A stretch of 64,000 bases of DNA from Methanococcoides methylutens MM1. Its GTDB lineage: Archaea > Halobacteriota > Methanosarcinia > Methanosarcinales > Methanosarcinaceae. Shown one piece after another: positions 8,783 to 17,674 of the stretch. Below the pieces are notes generated by a model, which saw only the letters and a program-made list of their open reading frames with translations, was not told the origin of the DNA and made no database searches. Numbering within the stretch: the first letter of the stretch is position 1; every line of letters begins with the position of its first letter. A program made the position numbers and the translations under genes. The DNA is taken from NCBI RefSeq assembly GCF_000970325.1, contig NZ_CP009518.1, positions 124,001-188,000 on the forward strand, read 5' to 3'.

Positions 8783-8894
8783 AGCCAGATATATATCTGT
8801 ATATAGTAACTGACAAGTGTATATATAATTAAGGTTTAAAAATAGTTAATTTTGGTGAGGTAGTTTTCAAAAGGATATTATCCGGACAATATGC

Positions 8895-9533
8895 TTAATA
8901 TCCGTACTTTCCAATGAGGGGTACAAAAATAACTCCTCCCCATGCCTCGTAGCTGACATTGCCTTTGCTGTCCTTTCTCACAACTACAAGTTGTTGTTCA
9001 CCATTGCCCACAGGAATTGCCATAATTCCTTCTGTTGAGAGCTGGTCGATAAGTGGGCGTGGCACCTCCGGGGCTGCAGAGGTCACACTAATGCGTTCGT
9101 AAGGCTCATGTTCCTCCAGTCCGCAGGAACCGTCATCCTGAACGACAGTGACATTCCTGTATCCTGCCTTTTTGAGATTCTTTTCTGCAAAATGAGCCAG
9201 TTCGGGTATGCGCTCAACAGTATATATGTGGCCTTTCTCCCCCACAAGCTCTGCCATGACCGCGGCATTATACCCGGATCCGCTTCCAACCTCGAGTATC
9301 TTCATCCCTTCAGAGATTTCCAGCAGGTCACACATGATCGCAACCATGTGTGGTGCGGATATGGTCTGGTTATGTCCGATGGGAAGTGGCATGTCCATGT
9401 ATGCCGTTTCCTGATAATCATCAGGCACAAAAAGATGTCTTGGGACACGCATCATCGCATCAAGGACTTTGTCGCATATCCCGTTGTACTTAAGTGAGTT
9501 TATCAGTATCTTCCGTTTCTCTTCGCACTCCAT
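8895..9533 (-). CDS. pcm: Protein-L-isoaspartate O-methyltransferase
   Basis: A 212-residue repair enzyme that methylates isoaspartyl residues in damaged proteins using S-adenosylmethionine. The SAM-binding motif is [16 protein letters not shown] (about 79-94). The substrate-binding signature [16 protein letters not shown] lies at about 49-64, and AAPEVPRPL near residue 154. Full length for the family. Its start overlaps the end of the zinc-finger gene by 31 nt, so the two are probably translated from one message. Confidence 0.95.
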   Translation of the reverse strand: MECEEKRKILINSLKYNGICDKVLDAMMRVPRHLFVPDDYQETAYMDMPLPIGHNQTISAPHMVAIMCDLLEISEGMKILEVGSGSGYNAAVMAELVGEKGHIYTVERIPELAHFAEKNLKKAGYRNVTVVQDDGSCGLEEHEPYERISVTSAAPEVPRPLIDQLSTEGIMAIPVGNGEQQLVVVRKDSKGNVSYEAWGGVIFVPLIGKYGY

Positions 9534-10153
9534 GAAGTCTTAGCCTCTCCCCATCCTTTTTTACGCACTTCGGTAGCGAATATGCGTTTGATATATTTGG
9601 CTGGGACCCTGTCTCCTTTACGGGACTGGAATCCTCCTCCCCTTATCTTGATCTTTGTGATCTGGAAATCCTTCCTTTCAGCATTGTATTTCTCGCCTAC
9701 AATGAACTCGAATTCCCCGGAAACCCTTTTTTCAACAGATGTGGATCCATTACGGATCTTTATTGATATCTTTGCGGTTACTTCGTCGGTGGCACGCCCC
9801 CAGATCACATCAACGTTCTCTATCTCTTCCCTTTCAACACGCCGACCGCCTGCTTCCAGTGAGGTTACAATGATCGGGTATACTTCATCTGCTTCCTCAT
9901 CATCCACGATGAGCTCATCGTCGACATATATCATCTCGCCGGCGTCAATGTTTGTATGAAGTGTGAATGAAACGTCATCCTTGCTGACGATAACCTTGGT
10001 CTTAACGGGCTTTTTTTCTTCAATGGTTGTGGGGTGTACTGCTCCACATTCGTGGCACTGGACAACAGGATTCTGGCCTGGTCTTAGAATATCATGTCCC
10101 ACTGGTTCCTTTGGTGAACACATTGGGCAAACTACTATTATTTCCTCTGTCAT
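9503..10153 (-). CDS. HVO_0476-family zinc finger protein
   Basis: A 216-residue archaeal protein with an N-terminal zinc ribbon: CPMC (9-12) and CHEC (33-36). A beta-rich central region (about 48-150) and a basic C-terminus follow, with [20 protein letters not shown] and [15 protein letters not shown]. The basic C-terminus suggests nucleic acid binding; the function is uncharacterised. It is co-encoded with pcm, with overlapping coding sequence, as often in euryarchaea. Confidence 0.82.
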   Translation of the reverse strand: MTEEIIVVCPMCSPKEPVGHDILRPGQNPVVQCHECGAVHPTTIEEKKPVKTKVIVSKDDVSFTLHTNIDAGEMIYVDDELIVDDEEADEVYPIIVTSLEAGGRRVEREEIENVDVIWGRATDEVTAKISIKIRNGSTSVEKRVSGEFEFIVGEKYNAERKDFQITKIKIRGGGFQSRKGDRVPAKYIKRIFATEVRKKGWGEAKTSWSAKRNGRY

Positions 10154-10208
10154 GGTCTCTGAGGATATGATTGTTGGAGGTGTGTATAAACTTAACCATG
10201 AGGAAAGA

Positions 10209-11078
10209 TCATTTCATTGAAGCTGCGTGTGCAGCAATGAACTCGCGGATGAACTTTGCACCAAGGATAGCAGTCTGGCCGCCATCGTATTCCGGTGTAA
10301 TCTCCATCACATCAAAACCTGCTGACATTGGGGCAAGCCCCCTGATAATATCCCGCACCTCTAAAGAGCTGAGGCCGAATGGTTCCGGTGTCCCCAGTGC
10401 AGGTGCATATGCCGGATCAAGAGCATCCATGTCAAGTGAGAGGTAAATGCTGTCACAGTCAAGGTATTCCTTAATTTCCTCGACAAGTGTATCAGCCCCC
10501 TTACTGGTGACCTCTTCCGGTGTGTAATAACAGATGTCGTTGTCCTTTGCGAAATCCCACTCCTCCTTCGGACCGCTTCGTACTCCGATGGTCACATAGT
10601 TATCGGTGACCTCTTCAAGTATGTGTCTTGAAACGCAGGCATGGTTATACTTCACACCTTCAAACTCGTCACGAAGGTCAAAATGGGCATCCAGTACCAC
10701 TACTCCAAACTTACCTTCCGCCCTTTTTGCACAGGCTTTGACACATGGAAGGGTCAGTGAGTGCTCCCCTCCCATCATAATGGGGATCTTTCCGTCCTCA
10801 GTGATCCCGGCTACATCCAAGGATAGTTCACTGAGCACATCGTCAACAAGGACACCTGCTTCGAAGTTCCCTGCATCGTGTATGGGAAGTTCGGCAAGGT
10901 CAATATCAAAAAAAGAGTTATAACTTTCAAAGTTTGCAGAGGCACTCCGCATAGCATCCGGAGCCCATCTGCTCCCGGCACGGAATGAGGATGTACGGTC
11001 AAAGGGTACTCCAAATAGGACGTATCCGGCAGATTCGTAATCTGCCAGTGCATCCACCATGCCAGGGCGGTAGAACAT
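10209..11078 (-). CDS. speB: Agmatinase-family ureohydrolase
   Basis: A 289-residue arginase/agmatinase-fold enzyme with the full binuclear manganese set: His106 (GGEHS), Asp130, His132 and Asp134 (DAHFD), and Asp216 and Asp218 (SLDMDALDP). It is predicted to hydrolyse agmatine to putrescine and urea. It lies 14 nt downstream of the aIF5A gene. aIF5A needs deoxyhypusine, made from a polyamine, so the pairing is metabolically coherent. Arginase or another guanidino substrate cannot be excluded from sequence. Confidence 0.9.
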   Translation of the reverse strand: MFYRPGMVDALADYESAGYVLFGVPFDRTSSFRAGSRWAPDAMRSASANFESYNSFFDIDLAELPIHDAGNFEAGVLVDDVLSELSLDVAGITEDGKIPIMMGGEHSLTLPCVKACAKRAEGKFGVVVLDAHFDLRDEFEGVKYNHACVSRHILEEVTDNYVTIGVRSGPKEEWDFAKDNDICYYTPEEVTSKGADTLVEEIKEYLDCDSIYLSLDMDALDPAYAPALGTPEPFGLSSLEVRDIIRGLAPMSAGFDVMEITPEYDGGQTAILGAKFIREFIAAHAASMK

Positions 11079-11092
11079 AATATCGTGTGAGC

Positions 11093-11476
11093 TTATCTGA
11101 GGTCGATCTTCATCTTGCCCATTGCTGTGATGTATGTGATGTCTGCACCCTCAACGACCCTGTCCTTGAACTGTTCAGGGATGGTAAGTTCAAGTGTGGA
11201 GTAATCTTCCATGTCCATGAGCTGTGCGATCTCGCCTGAGACGGATAATACCTGTGCGGATTTGCGCTCTACAATAGGTACGTATGTCTTAGCAGAAACT
11301 GAGCTGATGATGGAACGCTTCTGGCCATCGAAGATACCGATTGCTTCGATCCTTGCTTTTGCGGAACCGTGCTTACCTGGCTTTGATTTTGCAATGCTCT
11401 TGATTACACATGGCTCATCATCTACAACTACGTACTTACCTTCTTTAAGTTCTTTAACCTCTACTTGCTGTTTCAT
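11093..11476 (-). CDS. eif5A: Translation factor aIF5A
   Basis: A 127-residue homologue of eIF5A/EF-P that relieves ribosome stalling during peptide bond formation. The N-terminal SH3-like domain carries the hypusination loop SKPGKHGSAK, with Lys35 as the lysine expected to be modified. The C-terminal OB domain spans about residues 72-127. The family length is typical for archaea. It is transcribed ahead of the agmatinase gene; a TATA-like TATATAG lies near 11556. Confidence 0.96.
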   Translation of the reverse strand: MKQQVEVKELKEGKYVVVDDEPCVIKSIAKSKPGKHGSAKARIEAIGIFDGQKRSIISSVSAKTYVPIVERKSAQVLSVSGEIAQLMDMEDYSTLELTIPEQFKDRVVEGADITYITAMGKMKIDLR

Positions 11477-11740
11477 TTATGATCCTCCCTGTCACTCGTA
11501 AAAAAGCGTCAAGTTTTTTATTAACGGATAAATCTGTGGTTATAATTCTGCGTTCTATATATGAACTTAACGAACAAAGTCGTCCAAAACGCATGGATGT
11601 TCCAAAAGTATTTAAAATAATGTCCTTAGAAAGGTCTTTCGTTCATCTTTTACCCAAAGGCTCCAGCCCTTAAGTTCCGTCTTTTAATCCTCTGTTATCG
11701 AGGTCTCTGCATATCGAGTTTGTCCTTCAGGACGGATCTT

Positions 11741-12436
11741 TCATTTCTTCAGCAGTTTGTCCTCAAGTTTCTGCCTTCTCTTGTGGTAGCGTAACCATCC
11801 TACTCCAAGGTATCCTGATATCCCAATGGCGATCAATACAGCTATGATGATAAGCGGATATGTTGTTTCTACAAGAAGGGGGTTGATGTTCTCCCGCTGT
11901 TCATATGTGGGGTACATTATATCCCGTGGATCATTGCTATGCCCAAGTCCCAGAGCATGTCCAAGTTCATGGGTGACAAGCTGTTCCATATTGGCATCAC
12001 CATATTGCTGCCAGGAAAAGCCTCTGTAATCCCCGACTTCAAGTACGATATCTGCATGAACATATCGTCCGTTTGCTATCATGGGTCTGCAAAAACCGGC
12101 AACACCTTCCTCCGCACCGGTAACTTCTTCCATGTTCTCCACCCACATTATGTAGATGTCCGCATCCGAGGTGTTAACAAGTTCAAAAACAGGAGTGTAG
12201 CTCAGTTTTCCGTTCCCACCATTCTCCCAGTACTCCATAGCACTGACTACAGTGGCTGGGTATGTAGGGCTGTAATGTGGCGGGATGTTCTGCTCATCAA
12301 TATATACTGTGATGGGTGAGTGGTCCCATGGTTCTTCCAGGAATTTCGGATATTCCTTTTCACCTAACAGTGCCGATCCCGGAGTAACGATTGTGATTAT
12401 GAGTAGCGCGGTGATAACTGCTGTCCTGGTGTTCAT
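11741..12436 (-). CDS. Membrane-anchored matrixin-like zinc metalloprotease
   Basis: A 231-residue exported metalloprotease. The layout is an N-terminal signal sequence (about 1-22), a catalytic domain with the metzincin zinc site HELGHALGLGH (156-166) and the Met-turn IMYP (173-176), a transmembrane helix at about 194-216, and a basic cytoplasmic tail. The protease therefore faces outside the cell, tethered at its C-terminus. The matrixin-type zinc site is clear; the substrate is unknown. Its ATG overlaps the stop of the upstream sensor kinase gene in an ATGA, so expression is probably coupled to that regulator. Confidence 0.82.
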   Translation of the reverse strand: MNTRTAVITALLIITIVTPGSALLGEKEYPKFLEEPWDHSPITVYIDEQNIPPHYSPTYPATVVSAMEYWENGGNGKLSYTPVFELVNTSDADIYIMWVENMEEVTGAEEGVAGFCRPMIANGRYVHADIVLEVGDYRGFSWQQYGDANMEQLVTHELGHALGLGHSNDPRDIMYPTYEQRENINPLLVETTYPLIIIAVLIAIGISGYLGVGWLRYHKRRQKLEDKLLKK

Positions 12437-13893
12437 AATAGTTCATTCACTGCAGTATTGGTTTTACATTGGGTTTTATTTTCAAATGATATATCTTTTT
12501 TGGAATGAGTTTGGTCCTGGTAAGTAATTGTATATTTTGTACCTGAAGTTCCATCGATCCGGATAATGCCGTTGATCTGTTCCACAAGTTCGGCGACCAG
12601 CTCCAGTCCGAGTGTGTCTGTCCGTGATATCTCTTTTACAGGGATGCCGATGCCATCGTCTTCTACGCAAAGTGTGAACTCCCTATCTGATCGGTGGAAT
12701 CCAATTTGGATATTTCCTTTCCCGTCCGGGAAAGCATATTTGAAACTGTTCATGATGAGTTCATTCAGTATAAGCCCAAGGTGGGTTGCATCATCAAAGC
12801 TCATGAGGATATCCTCTGATTCGATATTTATGTTTATGAACTCAGTCTGGTGCTCGTTCATATGGTACAGGTAATCTACAACATCATGGACATAATTGCG
12901 GAAATTGACCTTTCCCATCTCTTTTGAACGGTATATCTCTTCATTTGCCATTGCTATGGAATGCACTCTGTCCCTGCTTTTTTCGAACGCCCGTACAACT
13001 CCGGGGTCAGTGAATTTGGAAGACTCGAGGTCAAGGAGACTTGAAATGATCTGTAGATTGTTCTTTATACGATGGTGAATCTCCTTTTCGTGCATTTCTT
13101 CTGCTTTGAGGAGTGCCTCTTCTGCTCTTTTTCTTTCAGTGATGTCCTCACCTGAGCAAAGGATGCCTGTGATCTCATCTTTTCTTCCACGCAGGGGAGT
13201 GTTGTGCCACAGGATCTCTCTTTCTTCTCCATCAAGCGTTAATATTGGTGCTTCGAAACTTTCCAGCCCTTCTGTATTTCCACTGATGAACTGTTGATGC
13301 TGGATGATTCCCATCTCCCTGTACCTTTCCGGTACTAGTGTTTCATAGAAATTCTCCCCGATCAAAGAGCCATCGGTGCAACCAATGATCTCGCATCCTT
13401 TCTTGTTCATGAGCTGGATTTTCCCTTCTGTGTCAAACACCGTTAGCATGACTCCGGCTATGTCCAGGTAATTGCGTGCAAGGTTACGCTCAGATTCGTT
13501 CTTCTCGTTAAGTTCCTTGATCTTCAGGAGTGACCTTATTCTTGTCTTGAGCTCAAGCTGGTCAACAGGCTTTGTAAGGAAGTCGTCGGCACCGGCCTCA
13601 AAACCTTTTATACGGTCTTTCCTGTTCGACAGGGCTGTTACTATTATTACAGGTATGAACCGGGTCCGCGGGTCATTCTTCAGGATATTGCATACTTCAT
13701 ACCCTTCGATGTCGGGCATCATCACATCTGCCAGGACAAGGTCTATGTTTTCTTTCTCAATGATGTCCAGGCCCTCATATCCGTTGTAGGCGGTCATTAC
13801 CTCGTATTCAGGATAAAGGTAGGCCTCCATCAGCTCCAGTATCTTCTGATTATCATCAATGACCAGTATTTTTGGTAAAGCGCTTTTTTCCAA
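12433..13893 (-). CDS. Hybrid response regulator-PAS-histidine kinase (HisKA_2 type)
   Basis: A 486-residue soluble signalling protein. A receiver domain (about 7-120) has phospho-acceptor Asp56 in LADVMMPD and Lys108 in TKPVD. A PAS domain (about 140-252) follows, ending in GEDITERKRAEEAL. The kinase core has the HisKA_2 phospho-box EIHHRIKNNLQ (His273/274), the N box NELIMNSFKYAF and the DDGIGIP ATP lid. No membrane segment is present, so it senses an internal signal or is phosphorylated by another kinase. The start is TTG 13893, with GGAAGGT 8 nt upstream. It is coupled to the metalloprotease gene downstream. Confidence 0.88.
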   Translation of the reverse strand: MEKSALPKILVIDDNQKILELMEAYLYPEYEVMTAYNGYEGLDIIEKENIDLVLADVMMPDIEGYEVCNILKNDPRTRFIPVIIVTALSNRKDRIKGFEAGADDFLTKPVDQLELKTRIRSLLKIKELNEKNESERNLARNYLDIAGVMLTVFDTEGKIQLMNKKGCEIIGCTDGSLIGENFYETLVPERYREMGIIQHQQFISGNTEGLESFEAPILTLDGEEREILWHNTPLRGRKDEITGILCSGEDITERKRAEEALLKAEEMHEKEIHHRIKNNLQIISSLLDLESSKFTDPGVVRAFEKSRDRVHSIAMANEEIYRSKEMGKVNFRNYVHDVVDYLYHMNEHQTEFININIESEDILMSFDDATHLGLILNELIMNSFKYAFPDGKGNIQIGFHRSDREFTLCVEDDGIGIPVKEISRTDTLGLELVAELVEQINGIIRIDGTSGTKYTITYQDQTHSKKDISFENKTQCKTNTAVNELL

Positions 13894-14108
13894 TTACGGA
13901 TACCTTCCTGTGTTTCGAGTAATTTCCCGATCGGAAATCACTAGAGTATTATAATGTGGTATTGTATTTTCCTTTGGTTAATGTGTAATATTCCCCTACT
14001 TCTTCACTTCATATAAATATTCTTAAATGTTATGGTCGTTGTTTTTCTATTACCCTTGTCGTATCTTTTGCAGGATACCTTGAAATATCTTGGTGGGAAC
14101 TTCAACCT

Positions 14109-14894
14109 ATGCGTAAGGTTATTTTCATCCTTTTATTCTTATGTTGTATACTTTCCCTTTCTGGCTGTATCGGAGACAACGGAGCAGTTCCGGAACGTAC
14201 TGTTACTTTTGCCAACGTTACGGAAGTGATAGATGGGGACACCTTCGTCATATCTTCCGGTGAAAAGGTACGTCTTATTGGTGTGGACACTCCTGAAAGA
14301 GGGGAGCCTTATTATGAGGAGGCCAGGCAGTACATGGTAGATAATGTTCTTGGCATGACGGTAGGTCTTGAATCTGATGTAAGTGATACTGACCGTTATG
14401 GCCGTCTTCTGAGGTATGTATGGCTTAACGATACCATGGTTAACAATGAGCTGGTGCTTTTGGGACTGGCATATTCAAAGGCCTATGAACCGGACACCTA
14501 TTACCAGGAACAACTGGACAGTTCCGAAACCCTCGCAAGGGGGATGGGTGTAGGTCTCTGGTCCGCCTCCTCTTTCGGGGAGGGCGGGCTGGTCACAATT
14601 TCCTATCTTGATGCCGGCAGACATATTGGCCAGGAAGTGAGGGTCGAGGGTACTGTGGTCACCACTTCAAGGAATGATGGTAATGGGATCATTTTCCTTA
14701 ATTTCCATGATCCCTATGAAGGTTATTTTACCGTGGTAATATGGTCGGATGACTGGGACAGGTTCCCGCAGAGCCCTGAGGTCTATTACTATGGGGAACA
14801 CGTAATGGTTACCGGAAAGGTAGTCGAATACAAAGGCAGCCCTGAGATAGTTGTACAGGCCCCGTCGGAGATCAAGATATTAAGTGATGGATAA
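14109..14894 (+). CDS. Staphylococcal nuclease-like lipoprotein with C-terminal OB-like domain
   Basis: A 261-residue exported protein with a lipobox-like signal, LSLSGC (Cys20), suggesting membrane attachment. The SNase domain (about 31-155) keeps VIDGDTF, the VRLIGVDTPE stretch (Arg55, Asp60, Thr61 and Glu63 matching the catalytic Arg, calcium ligands and Glu) and DRYGRLLRYV for the second arginine, so it looks active as a calcium-dependent nuclease. The C-terminal 100 residues (from about 160) resemble an OB-fold nucleic-acid-binding domain. Likely role: degradation of extracellular nucleic acid. TATA-like CATATAAATATTC lies near 14010. Confidence 0.84.
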   Translation: MRKVIFILLFLCCILSLSGCIGDNGAVPERTVTFANVTEVIDGDTFVISSGEKVRLIGVDTPERGEPYYEEARQYMVDNVLGMTVGLESDVSDTDRYGRLLRYVWLNDTMVNNELVLLGLAYSKAYEPDTYYQEQLDSSETLARGMGVGLWSASSFGEGGLVTISYLDAGRHIGQEVRVEGTVVTTSRNDGNGIIFLNFHDPYEGYFTVVIWSDDWDRFPQSPEVYYYGEHVMVTGKVVEYKGSPEIVVQAPSEIKILSDG

Positions 14895-14956
14895 TGTCAC
14901 TTTTTTGAAGGAAAAGAACATAAGATTAATAATTGGTTATGTTGAATCATAAGAAC

Positions 14957-15757
14957 ATGCAAAAGAGCATTGCTGTAGTCTTTGATAGTGCAGGTACCCT
15001 CTTGCATATGTATCGCGTGGCAAAGGATATGGCCAGCGGGGAACTTATCACAGGCGTAGAAAGTACTGACCTTGTGGCACAGCGCAAGGGCCGTGCATTG
15101 ATCGTGCTTCATACCGAGCCAGCCGTGATACTCGGTGTTGACCGCAATATGCGTGTCATTGATTTTATTGACGGACATGACATAGATATTGACATCAGCT
15201 GTGCAAGCGTCCCTTTTTCTGTTGAAGAGGCCTATGGCATAATCAAGGACAGTGATATCAGGATAGCTGATATTCTCCAGGTCGTCGATGTTGTCAGGGA
15301 GCATTGCCCTAAGATCTTCTATGTGGCCGCAGGAATCATTGTTGATAGCAATGACCATTCCGTTCCCTATGTTCTGAGTACCGGGGGCCGCATGTTCCAT
15401 GATACTAAGGAAACCGTCGATAGGCTTAAAGAGCATGGGGTGACCGTGTTTATCGCATCCGGAGACAGCAGGCGAAATCTTAAGCAGCTTGCGGAGTGCA
15501 TCGATATCCCTATGGAAAGGGTCTATGATATTGCCACCACCCGGGAAAAGGCACGCATCATCCTTGACCTAAAAGAAATGTATGATAAGGTCCTGATGGT
15601 GGGTGATGGCCTGAACGATATCCTTGCTCTAAGGGCGGCAGACATTGGTATTGTTACTCTTCAGCAGGGCGATGAACGTCCCGAAAAACTCGAAAGGTCT
15701 GCGGACTTTGTGATAAGGGATATCAGGGAAGTTCTGGATATTGTTGATTCACTCTAA
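14957..15757 (+). CDS. HAD-superfamily hydrolase related to soluble P-type ATPase domains
   Basis: A roughly 266-residue HAD phosphatase-like protein. Motif I is VVFDSAGTLLHM, in which Asp is the nucleophile but the second Asp is replaced by Ala-Gly. Motif II is FIASGDS, the motif III region is TTREKARI, and motif IV is MVGDGLNDILAL, the last closely matching P-type ATPase hinge motifs. A region of about 130 residues is inserted between motifs I and II and is unusual. Function unknown. ATG 14957 puts motif I close to the N-terminus as in relatives; TTG 14933 and ATG 14939 are possible earlier starts with no ribosome site. Confidence 0.75.
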   Translation: MQKSIAVVFDSAGTLLHMYRVAKDMASGELITGVESTDLVAQRKGRALIVLHTEPAVILGVDRNMRVIDFIDGHDIDIDISCASVPFSVEEAYGIIKDSDIRIADILQVVDVVREHCPKIFYVAAGIIVDSNDHSVPYVLSTGGRMFHDTKETVDRLKEHGVTVFIASGDSRRNLKQLAECIDIPMERVYDIATTREKARIILDLKEMYDKVLMVGDGLNDILALRAADIGIVTLQQGDERPEKLERSADFVIRDIREVLDIVDSL

Positions 15758-15896
15758 TTCTATTTTTGCTGTCTCTGAACGTGTTATTTTCTCGTTTGAT
15801 ATTGTTTTTGAATGTTAACGCCGATGCGCCAATGCGTTATGTTTATGTACTGCATTATGTAATGCTGATATATCTAATGGGGACAAATTCTTACTA

Positions 15897-15971
15897 ATGT
15901 CTCAGGTACAAAAAGAAAAAATAATTACTGCTACAATGGTTTTGTGTGGATTGTACAAACCTGTTAAGTAG
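15897..15971 (+). CDS. Possible leaderless small ORF upstream of atwA
   Basis: A 24-codon frame starts at ATG 15897, 26 nt after the centre of a TATA-like GATATATCT (15867-15875), the spacing expected for a leaderless message. It ends in TAG at 15969, followed one codon later by TAA. It carries no known motif. It may be chance, or a leader peptide or uncharacterised microprotein. Confidence 0.2.
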   Translation: MSQVQKEKIITATMVLCGLYKPVK

Positions 15972-15980
15972 CATTAAACA

Positions 15981-15992
15981 CCATATAATAAC
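15981..15992 (+). promoter_or_regulatory. TATA box of the atwA-mmp operon
   Basis: CCATATAATAAC is centred about 43 nt before the atwA ATG, which places the transcript start near 16012. The ribosome site GGAGG is at 16017-16021. Confidence 0.5.
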
Positions 15993-16028
15993 AGATACTT
16001 ATGCGCAGTCAATATCGGAGGAAATCAA

Positions 16029-17645
16029 ATGTCATTGTTCATTGAGGTCAAAGACCTGACTATAGCTTATGATGGTGTTAAGGTTCTGAAAAACATCAAT
16101 CTTAACATCAATGAAGGTGAAGTCCTTGGAATTCTGGGTCGAAGTGGTGCGGGAAAAACCATCCTTATGCATGCTTTGAGGGGAGCCGAAGAATATGAGA
16201 ATATCTCCGGTTCTATCATTTACCATCTGGCAAGATGTGAAAAATGTGGCCATATCGATCCTCCAAGCAAGGTAGGCGAAACATGTCGCCACTGTAAGGA
16301 AGACTCTATGAAAGCTTTTGATGCGGACTTTGTTGCACTATCCCTTCATGACCATGAACGCAGAAGCGTTTCTAAAAGGATCGCTATCATGCTCCAGCGT
16401 ACATTTGCACTGTACGGTGATGACCAGGTAGTTGTAAATGTAATGAATTCTCTTACTGAGATCGGTTACAGCGGCAATGATGCTATGTCAAGGGCAATGG
16501 AGCTTCTTGAGGATGTCAGGTTATCCCACCGTATGATGCACGTTGCACGTGATCTTAGTGGTGGAGAAAAACAGAGGGTAGTACTTGCAAGGCAGCTTGT
16601 AAGGAACCCAATGCTACTTCTTGCTGATGAGCCTACAGGTACACTTGACCCAAGGACTGCAGATGTTGTCCACGATGTTATCGAAAGGGCTGTTAAGGCC
16701 TACAACATGACAATGGTCATTACTTCTCACTGGTCAGAGGTTATCGAAGAGCTTGCAGACAAAGCTATCATCCTCGAAGATGGTGCTGTTGTCAAGGAAG
16801 GTGATCCTCAAGAGGTCGCAGCTGAGTTCATGAAGATGGTATCTCACATTGAGAAGAACGAGAACGTTGCTCTTGGTGAGCCTATTATCGATGTCAAGAA
16901 CCTTGTTAAAAAGTATATCTCCGTTACCAGGGGAGTCGTCCATGCTGTCAATGACATATCCTTTGATGTCAAGGAAGGGGAGATATTTGGTATTGCGGGC
17001 ACCAGTGGTGCAGGAAAGACCACTACCTCAGAGATCCTCATGGGTATTGTTCAGCCTACAAAGGGTGACATCCATGTGCGTGTTGGTGACGAATGGGTCG
17101 ATATGACTACGCCGGGTCCTGATAACAGGGGTCGTGCTACCAAATATATGGGAATCCTGCATCAGGAATACGGGCTTTATACTCACAGGAGCATCATCGA
17201 CAATCTGACGGAGTCAATAGGCATAGACCTCCCTTACGAACTTGCAGTTCGCAAAGCAGTGAAGACCCTTGTTGCTACCGGATTCAGTGAAGAGAAGGCA
17301 AAGGGAATCCTTCCAAAGATGGCTGATGATATCAGTGAGGGTGAGAGGCACAGGGTTGCTCTTGCACAGATCCTCATGAAAGAGCCTACTATCATCGTGA
17401 TGGACGAACCTACGGGTACAATGGATCCGATCACCAAGATCGAGGTTACAAGGTCCATCCTTAAGGCACGTGATGAGATGGGTGACACATTCGTTATCGT
17501 CTCACACGATATGGATTTCCTGCAGGAAGCATGTGATCGCGTTGCATTGATGAGGGATGCCAAGATAGTGGCCGTTGGTGAACCCAATGATGTTCTTTCC
17601 CAGTTAACTGAGGAAGAACGCTTACTTGTTGCTCAGGAAGCATAA
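16029..17645 (+). CDS. atwA: Methyl-coenzyme M reductase activation component A2 (tandem ABC ATPase)
   Basis: A 538-residue soluble protein with two ABC ATPase domains. Domain 1: Walker A GRSGAGKT (37-44), signature LSGGEKQR and LLADEPTG Walker B. Domain 2: [10 protein letters not shown] Walker A, ISEGERHR signature and VMDEPTG. An insertion in domain 1 carries two CxxC pairs (Cys70/73 and Cys86/89), a probable metal knuckle typical of component A2. A2 supplies the ATP-dependent step that reduces nickel in cofactor F430 of methyl-coenzyme M reductase. It heads the methanogenesis-marker cluster, ending 30 nt before mmp3, with a GGAGG ribosome site. Confidence 0.95.
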   Translation: MSLFIEVKDLTIAYDGVKVLKNINLNINEGEVLGILGRSGAGKTILMHALRGAEEYENISGSIIYHLARCEKCGHIDPPSKVGETCRHCKEDSMKAFDADFVALSLHDHERRSVSKRIAIMLQRTFALYGDDQVVVNVMNSLTEIGYSGNDAMSRAMELLEDVRLSHRMMHVARDLSGGEKQRVVLARQLVRNPMLLLADEPTGTLDPRTADVVHDVIERAVKAYNMTMVITSHWSEVIEELADKAIILEDGAVVKEGDPQEVAAEFMKMVSHIEKNENVALGEPIIDVKNLVKKYISVTRGVVHAVNDISFDVKEGEIFGIAGTSGAGKTTTSEILMGIVQPTKGDIHVRVGDEWVDMTTPGPDNRGRATKYMGILHQEYGLYTHRSIIDNLTESIGIDLPYELAVRKAVKTLVATGFSEEKAKGILPKMADDISEGERHRVALAQILMKEPTIIVMDEPTGTMDPITKIEVTRSILKARDEMGDTFVIVSHDMDFLQEACDRVALMRDAKIVAVGEPNDVLSQLTEEERLLVAQEA

Positions 17646-17674
17646 CTTTTAAAATCAGCTCCCTCTATTATGTA

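Noticed and set aside
11477-11740. Gene or RNA between aIF5A and the metalloprotease
   Set aside because: The gap holds a TATA-like element for aIF5A and a small GTCCT/AGGAC hairpin near the protease end; the 64-codon frame in it has no ribosome site or motif.
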